Assembly (NCBI RefSeq): GCF_014696225.1
Contig: NZ_JACJPV010000019.1
Location: forward strand, 1 to 64,000
Reading direction: 5' to 3'
Length of the DNA stretch: 64,000 nucleotides
DNA from: Anabaena sp. FACHB-1237
GTDB lineage: Bacteria > Cyanobacteriota > Cyanobacteriia > Cyanobacteriales > Nostocaceae
The position numbers and the translations under genes were made by a program. Position 1 is the first letter of the stretch, and each line of letters begins with the position of its first letter. Below, in pieces: positions 63,830 through 64,000 of the stretch. The notes beneath the pieces are model-generated. The model was not told where the DNA came from. It saw only the letters and a program-made list of their open reading frames with translations, and ran no database searches.

Positions 63830-64000
63830 TTAATCACTAGAATTACACTTGAATAACTTACCACTTTCTTTTGATTTCCCATTTTCCCAGATTTCTATTT
63901 TCTTAACTGATCTAGTTTTAGATATAAAAACTACTTGACCATGTAGTGTATTATTTTTAAATTCCCCTACATATTCATTGCCATTACTACAAATAAATCT
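63830..64000 (-). CDS. MORN-repeat protein, C-terminal part
   Basis: A minus-strand frame runs in from the right edge and ends at TAA 63830-63832 (56 codons in view). It reads RFICSNGNEYVGEFKNNTLH, then GQVVFISKT and KIEIWENGKS. The unit Y-x-G-x-F-x-x-x-x-x-H-G-x-G is the MORN signature, with the final G replaced by V. The start is outside the window. The 290 bases between it and the next gene have no gene. Confidence 0.7.
   Translation of the reverse strand, partial: RFICSNGNEYVGEFKNNTLHGQVVFISKTRSVKKIEIWENGKSKESGKLFKCNSSD

Overview
The window reads as chromosome of an AT-rich cyanobacterium, most likely a nitrogen-fixing filamentous (Nostocales) type. The evidence is psbB (CP47) and psbT, a PsbP-family protein, a cyanobacterial three-repeat ribosomal protein S1, many HIP1 octamers (GCGATCGC), and a dense load of short dispersed hairpins and MITE-like elements. 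I see no tRNA, rRNA or CRISPR array. The genus is inference.

Layout. 0-0.6 kb is a graveyard: an IS607-type transposase gene with a nonsense codon and a DUF2887 gene with an internal deletion. 0.8-13 kb is mostly housekeeping on the minus strand: dihydroxyacetone kinase DhaK/DhaL, LpxD, a HI0933-type flavoprotein, FolB (plus strand), an amino-acid-type ABC binding lipoprotein, a metallo-beta-lactamase-fold protein, a protein with a C-terminal KaiB-like domain, a PilT ATPase and an MFS transporter. 13-22 kb holds a serine-recombinase relative that lacks the catalytic serine motif, a GT39 glycosyltransferase, a J-domain/TPR protein, a TM2 protein, a helix-hairpin-helix protein and signal peptidase I.

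22.2-43.2 kb is the most striking part, a stress or conflict signalling island of about 21 kb. A leftward arm carries two TerD paralogues, a zinc-ribbon/HExxH metalloprotease, a gene cut by a nonsense codon and a zinc-ribbon/LysM membrane protein. Facing away from it across 0.64 kb, a rightward arm of about 17 kb carries three P-loop (TRAFAC-like) GTPase paralogues, a 707-residue membrane protein with a peptidoglycan-binding-like end, a polytopic membrane protein with an FHA-like tail, an exported vWA protein, three paralogous lipoproteins, a small unknown protein, a TerY-like vWA protein, a zinc-ribbon/FHA protein, a pseudokinase-PP2C fusion and a zinc-ribbon/Ser-Thr kinase/TPR protein. It combines the known TerD plus TerY/phosphatase/kinase ('TerY-P') theme with GTPases and an envelope-facing set. 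My inference is that phospho-Thr/FHA signalling and GTPase switching link an envelope sensor to cytosolic TerD/vWA assemblies.

43.2-64 kb returns to core genes: psbB-psbT, rps1, a HAD protein with an altered active-site motif, a c-di-AMP (ydaO-type) riboswitch ahead of a universal stress protein, tmk-holB, a PsbP-like protein, a NYN nuclease-LOTUS protein, ruvA-bioF, a pentapeptide protein, a GH24 lysozyme, a dead NUDIX gene, a DCC-family protein, a bile-acid-symporter family protein, a Rieske/PaO-type oxygenase, an L,D-transpeptidase, a Pro/Thr repeat protein and a partial MORN-repeat gene.

At least five small inverted-repeat element families and several hairpin terminator-like repeats lie between genes. 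Several genes are freshly broken by single stop codons, which suggests a genome under active erosion.
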